From: Mya arenaria
Lineage: Eukaryota > Mollusca > Bivalvia > Myida > Myidae
Assembly: GCF_026914265.1 (NCBI RefSeq)
Contig: NC_069135.1
Location: forward strand, 28,958,738 to 29,022,737
DNA length: 64,000 nt
Reading direction: 5' to 3'
This document shows, piece after piece, positions 58,992 through 64,000 of the stretch (positions are counted from its first letter, which is position 1; every line of letters begins with the position of its first letter). Below the pieces are notes generated by a model. That model did not search any database. It was not told the DNA's origin and saw nothing but the letters and a program-made list of their open reading frames with translations. The translations under genes and the position numbers were made by a program.

Positions 58992-60128
58992 GAAAATCTA
59001 CACTTGATACCATTGATTTGAAATACTTTAATATTTCTACACGTTTAGTCATCACCACTGATGTCAATGTTCACATCACTGCCGACTTCAGTGTTTTAAC
59101 GTGTTTACTCTCTTTTTTAAAATTGCATGTTCTGATTATAAACGAAAATAGAACAGTTTTATAAAGGCAAAATATCCTTAAAAAGAGTCAGTAAAGCCAT
59201 TTACAACACAGTTTTGACATGATACTTGTCACATTTATTTGTTTTATTCAAATGGCTACTCGTAAATATATATTAAATTGATAACGGACCTACGTTTTAT
59301 GTTGCATTATTTATTGCTATGATTTTTTATGATAAGAGAGCAATACTGTTAAATGTGTTTTCAATATAGACACGCACAATTCATACATTGTTTTGAAATT
59401 TATTCTCTTTATTTCGATTCGAGATGAACTAGTGTAACAAGTGCTGTTTTACAATGTATTCAATATGCACGTGTGCATGTAATTGTATACACTATTTGAT
59501 ATATATATAATCATGATGACCAGTTGCAAGCGTAACAGTATCATTTTATAATAAATAAGTATCACTTAGAGTAGTTATGCCATCATTAAATAGAGATAAA
59601 CAACTTATTTTTCTGCACAATAAAAGGACGTACGATTTTATATTATATAAAAATTTAAAAACTGTAACCATTCATGTTTATTATAAAATTTAGTTGTCCT
59701 ATTTATTTCAACTTCGATACGATGCATTTGATAAAGAACGCATATAGATTATATAACAAACCGAAAAAGAAATAAAAATTATCACAATTCAAAAGCATTA
59801 TCACTTTTCAAGATAACAATAATGATTGTACAGATGAATATTAAAAAAATAGTAATGGTTGTTTTATACCTGAAATATAAAACAGACGAAAAGTCATTTT
59901 AATATGAGGGTACATCATGGATAAACATTTACTCAATCATTAATATTATTGAAACAAAAAGATCCATAACCCCTAAAATCTGAAGGGATTATTCACTGTA
60001 CATCCTTCTTGAACTATTTACACTAAGAAATATTAATTTTATATGGAAGAATACACTTCACTTGAAATAATTTTGAACTTTATCACTTTTATAACAAATA
60101 ACACGTTAAAACACTGCAACTTAATAAA

Positions 60129-60177
<49 letters not shown>

Positions 60178-60283
60178 AACTTTAAGCACTACTAGTCAGT
60201 ACCGACTGTTTACATACAATGTTATTTTTATTGAATACAGTGAAGCATAATTATGCTTAAAACATATCAGCATTTAATCATGT
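58992..60283. other. No gene; (ATT)n microsatellite
   Basis: A+T-rich sequence 3' of the dehydrogenase. A clean ATT run spans about 60130-60176. Nothing else recognised. Confidence 0.6.
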
Positions 60284-60870
60284 GTTTATTGGTATTTAAA
60301 ACGAGTACATTATTTTTTATAGTGTACATATACATGCAACCACGTTACATTACATTTTGATAACATAGACCTGGACGCTGTCTATAGCCTGCCGCAAACA
60401 AAATTCATTACAATTTGGCTACCTTTGGACCAAAGTCGTGTTGCCATTATCAGTCGCACGATTTCCGATGTTGTCCCTAGGTCACGCAGCCAACGGCAAC
60501 ATACACCAAACCGACTACAAAATATTAAATTGTTCCAATGTCAGCATGCTATGTCCTCCGAAACACACATAGGGAACCGATTGGGTGGAGATCTTTCTGT
60601 GGCCCGAGAGTTTCTGAAAAGATGACAAACGTATGGAGCGGTACCTGTACATACGTACCTGTATGGATAGTGAACTGTACTGTATTGGGTTAAAGGATAC
60701 CAAGTTGTTGTTTTTTATATTAGTACTTGAGCTATGCCAACAGCAACAATATTTCGTTTAAAACTGATTGTATTGTTTATCTCCATCAATAAATTACTTG
60801 AGTAATTGCATCTGAATTTCACAGATGGTAGATTACTCTATAGTTTAGGTTTTGCCGTCATTGGAACCCT
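60284..60870. repeat. Tandem segmental duplication, left copy
   Basis: It matches 61582-62215 in order: GTTTATTGG.ATTTAAAACGA, ATTACAATTTGGC.ACC.TTGG, GGCAACATACACCAAACCGA (left) versus CCAACATACACCAAACTGAA (right), TTGTTCCAATGTC.GCATG, ACACACATAG.GAACC, AATATTTCGTTTAAAACT, ATCTGAATTTCAC. Open frames occur in both copies (60425-60625 and 61620-61997 on plus) but differ in length and continuity, so I do not call a gene. Confidence 0.8.
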
Positions 60871-60926
60871 CCAGCTTGTGTTGGGAATGACAGTCATTTG
60901 TTGTCTATAACTTTCATGACATGTTC

Positions 60927-61302
60927 TTAAAGTGACACTCTTATTCAAAATCAATGCATACACATGCATAACAAAATACGTTTCGAGTGATTAAGCTTTA
61001 ACTACTTAATAAATGAAGCATTTATGGAAAATATTAATTACTGATAACAATATTGTAAGAGTGTATTTAATAGATGAAAACCCAAAAATATTAAATGATT
61101 GGTCAATGCTAAAAGATATACAGTGATCTACTATCGTCTCATAAGGTAGAAATACTGTGTTTTCTGCACATTGCTTTCACATTAAACTCGGAATCCTTTA
61201 TAAGAACCATTGTTTTCAACATATTTTCACCCTTTCTAGTTTATTTAAACAATTGTATTAATTGTGGTAAATCTTTTTTGGGAGTAATAGTGCATCTTTA
61301 AA
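60927..61302 (+). repeat. MITE family 'TTAAAGATGCACTC', complete copy
   Basis: TTAAAGTGACACTCTTATTC at the left and GGGAGTAATAGTGCATCTTTAA at the right (first 20 bases GGGAGTAATAGTGCATCTTT) are inverted ends of about 20 bp around a 376-bp element without coding capacity. It sits between the two halves of the tandem duplication. Confidence 0.8.
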
Positions 61303-61494
61303 AGTATCAGAGAATATACATGAACTGAGAACGCCGAACGTGTTCAAATAATGAAAGCCACCAAAAAACTGATATGTGAAACATACAACTGTCGTGTGTA
61401 TCTATAAGTAGGGGGTTCAGGTGTTTTCAACTGAGTAGATTTTATACGCATGACTTTGGATCTAGTTAACCTGCCGTCTTTCGGGGAGTCATAA

Positions 61495-61530
61495 TGCACC
61501 AGTCAATTGTAACCACGGCCCCCTCAATTT
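61495..61530 (+). repeat. 5' end fragment of the TGCACCAG MITE
   Basis: TGCACCAGTCAATTGTAACC, then ACGGCCCCCT, preceded by TAA. Only this end is present. Confidence 0.65.
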
Positions 61531-61581
61531 AGTGAAGCTAATGCTTACCTTAGTACAAAAACATATTTGCATTAAAGTACA

Positions 61582-62215
61582 TGTTTATTGGCATTTAAAA
61601 CGAATTAATTTCTTTCATAGTGAATAATTATTTTCACAGATACATGGAATCACATACATTTCTTTCTGAATACATAGACTTTGGCGCAGTCCAAAACTTC
61701 GATTACAATTTGGCCACCATTGGCCCCACGACGATGACGTCGTTATGCCAACCAATAGTTCGAATTCCGATGTTGACAATATGTCAGGCAGCCAATGCCA
61801 ACATACACCAAACTGAACAAAGAAACACTGGCGTTGTTCCAATGTCTGCATGTTATGTCGCCCGTGACACACATAGAGAACCAATTAGTAGAGGTGGGCC
61901 CCCTGTGGAGCAAGCGTTTTTGAGAAGAGGACAAATGTATGGATTATTATCCCAGGGTACCTTTACCTGTACAAAACGTAGCTGTATGAATGGTTAATTG
62001 CAATGGAGTGTGTAAAATAAGTTCAAGCGCAAGTCAATTATGAAAATTACTACATTCGTTTCATTCGTTACAGCCAGCATTATTAATATTTCGTTTAAAA
62101 CTATGGATTGTATTACTTATCGCCGACATTAATTTTTATTACATGAAAAGGATATGCATAAATAATTGAGTCTGAATTTCACTTGTGGTTTATTACTCTG
62201 ACTCTAATTTCTCGA
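61582..62215. repeat. Tandem segmental duplication, right copy
   Basis: Counterpart of 60284-60870, about 1.3 kb downstream in the same orientation. Here a plus-strand frame of 125 codons (61620-61997) is open, with NANIHQTEQRNTGVVPMSAC and RGGPPVEQAFLRRGQMYG. The equivalent region of the left copy is frame-shifted. No family recognised on either strand. Confidence 0.75.
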
Positions 62216-62491
62216 AACTTCTTAAGCTTAACAGACTTATGGTGCTTATTTCAACAAGCCAAAATACATACTTATGTTGACTTTTGATAAAGGGAAAATG
62301 GTAAATTGTGATAACCCTTAACGATACCTTCTATCTAAAGTATAAAACAAACTCAAATAGGTGAATATAATACAAATAATTGAATAACTCAAAGGGTGGG
62401 TTTAGATTAAACTTGTTATAAGGTACTTAAGAAGTTTTGAGGAATTGGCGCCTGCAGTTTACATCTTGTGCTGAGTCGAACCCAGCAGTTG

Positions 62492-62703
62492 GCGTAGTTG
62501 CTTATACGCCAGAACGCGACTGAGCCCACATGCTCTGACAAAACATGAGCCAAATTTACAGTATGCGTACTAGGCTATGTTGGGTATTGTGGATATTTTA
62601 GCCTATGACCTGGCGCGTAGTTGCTTATACGCCAGAACGCGACTGAGCCCACATGCTCTGACAAAACATGAGCCAAATTTACAGTATGCGTACTAGGCTA
62701 TGT
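62492..62703. repeat. Direct duplication, about 90 bp x 2, period 123
   Basis: GCGTAGTTGCTTATACGCCA through GTATGCGTACTAGGCTATGT occurs twice with no visible differences, separated by a 34-bp spacer. It contains TGCTCTGACAAAACATGAGC, itself partly palindromic. Recent duplication. Confidence 0.9.
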
Positions 62704-62943
62704 TATCCTAAAACTGTCCATTTTCCAGGACTAAATGCAGATTACATCATGGTTTTCAAATTTTCTGAGGGGACATGCTCCCGGACCCCCTAGCACAATT
62801 ATGAATCCACATAAATACATTTTTTTACCACACACTTTCGTTATAAAGTGCCTACTTCTCGAATATCTTGCCGCTCATGTCTTTTGCACGTTTTCTCTGT
62901 GTCTTCTTCAGTTTACTGTCGCTAACCAGCCGTGCCTCGGTTA

Positions 62944-63255
62944 TGCACCAGTCATTTGTAACCACGCCCCCAGGTCCGGAGAATAGCGGGGACTTTGACT
63001 TTCAGTCCAGCCAAGACCGGGCAAAGTCTCCGCCCTGCGGGGCCGATATGCTGGTAAAACCCCCGCCAAATGCCCCCGCACCCAAGGGACCCTAGATATG
63101 GCCAATTTCCCGCTCTATTTGGCGTGAAGACAAAACCACCGCAGTCACCAGGCACTGCGGGGCCACCTGGAAAGTAAAAACACGGCCCATTTCCCCGGCT
63201 ATCCCCGGTATACCCCCGGACCTGGAGGAGGCCGTGGTTATAATTGACTGGTGCA
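62944..63255. repeat. 312-bp Harbinger-type MITE with TTA target duplication
   Basis: TGCACCAGTCATTTGTAACC, then ACGCCCCCAGGTCCGG, is inverted at the other end as CCGGACCTGGAGGAGGCCGT, then GGTTATAATTGACTGGTGCA. TTA flanks both sides (62941-62943 and 63256-63258), typical of PIF/Harbinger insertion. It is strikingly G+C-rich compared with its surroundings. A 117-codon minus-strand frame across it is an artefact of this composition. Confidence 0.9.
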
Positions 63256-63283
63256 TTACAACGAAGCGTGTCTCCTGTCAAAC

Positions 63284-63605
63284 CATGTTTTTTACATAAG
63301 CACATATGAGCATTGGTTTAAAATTCAAGTATTTCAAGTATGTGCATGACTGTATACAATGATAATTACAAATTGTAGGAATAATCATTTCAAAGATATC
63401 ATTTACAAAATAAGTTTATAGGACTCATAAAAGTCTAAATCATTGTACACAAAATGTCACCATAGCTACGACTAACACAAATGTTAATTCTTTAACAGCG
63501 TCATTCTAAGCAAAATGCTCATAGTTTTAATCCATGTTGTTGTGTTTTTACATAAGCACAAATGTACATTGTCAATTCATTTGAAAGATATCATTTACTT
63601 AAATG
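63284..63605. repeat. Imperfect direct duplication
   Basis: CCATGTT.TTTTACATAAGCAC .. TTTCAAAGATATCATTTAC at 63284-63410 recurs at 63532-63600 (TTTTTACATAAGCACAAATG .. TTTGAAAGATATCATTTAC). Confidence 0.6.
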
Positions 63606-63814
63606 CTTATTAAAATCATACAGGTTTCATACAGGAGTTTTGTGATTTCAAGGACCTTCATCCGATTTTCAAAGTTTAACTGGTGGAACAGGTACACAGA
63701 ATTTCCACTGTTGTAACTTTTTGGAAACTTTTGCGGAAAGCCGCGGGTTATTGCTGGTAGCTTGTTTCCCTGTACATATGAATTTCTTCGTGAAGTTAAA
63801 TAGTTAGTTTAAAC

Positions 63815-64000
63815 ATATATTTTTTTACAACGATTGTGAAACAAGTTATTACAACATTATATTAATCACTCTCGTTGGCACGATTTTACGCGATAGTGTG
63901 GTCTTGTGTTGTGGGGGAAACCGGAGAACCCGCAGAAAACCCACTTATCCGGCTTGGTGACCACAAACCAAAAGCTAAATGGTTGCGAGATATCACAGAA
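63815..64000 (-). repeat. tRNA-type SINE, cut by window end
   Basis: The minus strand reads GGTTTGTGGTCACCAAGCCG, GTGGGTTTTCTGCGGGTTCT, GGTTTCCCCCACAACACAAG, CGTAAAATCGTGCCAACGAG and TTGTTTCACAATCGTTG, the same body and tail as the SINE at 49985-50210. The tRNA head would lie beyond 64000. Confidence 0.8.

Noticed and set aside
62952..63305. 117-codon minus-strand open frame
   Set aside because: Lies across a G+C-rich MITE with inverted ends; no motif.

Overview
This is an A+T-rich eukaryotic nuclear window with spliced genes, long introns and many decayed transposons. Several dispersed repeats are ones I associate with bivalve genomes, for example units containing AGAGTTATTGCCCTTTG or TTTTAGGGCAAGTTGGG and short GGCC or GCCCC palindromic ends. 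With a B-box/coiled-coil/beta-propeller gene of the type expanded in bivalves, this points to a marine bivalve mollusc. That is an inference from content; no marker gene settles it.

Three host genes can be rebuilt exon by exon with consistent splice phases. (1) A secreted cystatin, minus strand, 24691-26489, three exons, 118 residues. (2) A single-pass membrane protein, minus strand, 43404-50337, five exons, 419 residues: signal peptide, cysteine-containing ectodomain, one membrane helix, and a long tail with two PPSY motifs. (3) A membrane-anchored short-chain dehydrogenase of the retinol/17-beta-hydroxysteroid type, plus strand, 56340-58991, five exons, 321 residues, with one missing base in exon 2. 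A fourth, the B-box/coiled-coil gene at 35694-37512, is a pseudogene with frameshifts, stops and a 76-bp tRNA-like insertion.

Layout. 1-6.8 kb: relics of hAT, ISL2EU-type transposase, a YqaJ nuclease, a foldback, a mariner, and a three-exon cysteine-rich gene relic. 7-10.3 kb: a possible inverted-repeat-bounded block holding a 157-bp tandem array. 12-16 kb: a zinc-finger transposon-associated pseudogene and unassigned exon-like pieces. 16.8-22 kb: two copies of one large repeat, a tyrosine-recombinase relic and a MITE. 22-30 kb: the cystatin locus inside a duplicated segment, a 37-bp minisatellite and a third copy of the large repeat. 30-35.7 kb: a hAT fragment, a MITE and empty sequence. 35.7-37.9 kb: the B-box pseudogene. 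40 kb: a TTAA-flanked MITE. 43.4-50.3 kb: the membrane-protein gene, whose introns hold two minisatellites and several dispersed repeats. 51-56 kb: mostly empty. 56.3-59 kb: the dehydrogenase. 60-64 kb: a tandem duplication, MITEs and a SINE.

The host genes show no operon-like link. The strongest unusual signal is that the two minisatellites beside the membrane-helix exon (44732-44980) look like outward amplifications of that exon's own splice junctions: donor copies in one intron and acceptor copies in the other. A second is that the 37-bp minisatellite next to the cystatin gene has a single-copy counterpart in the older duplicate of the same segment.
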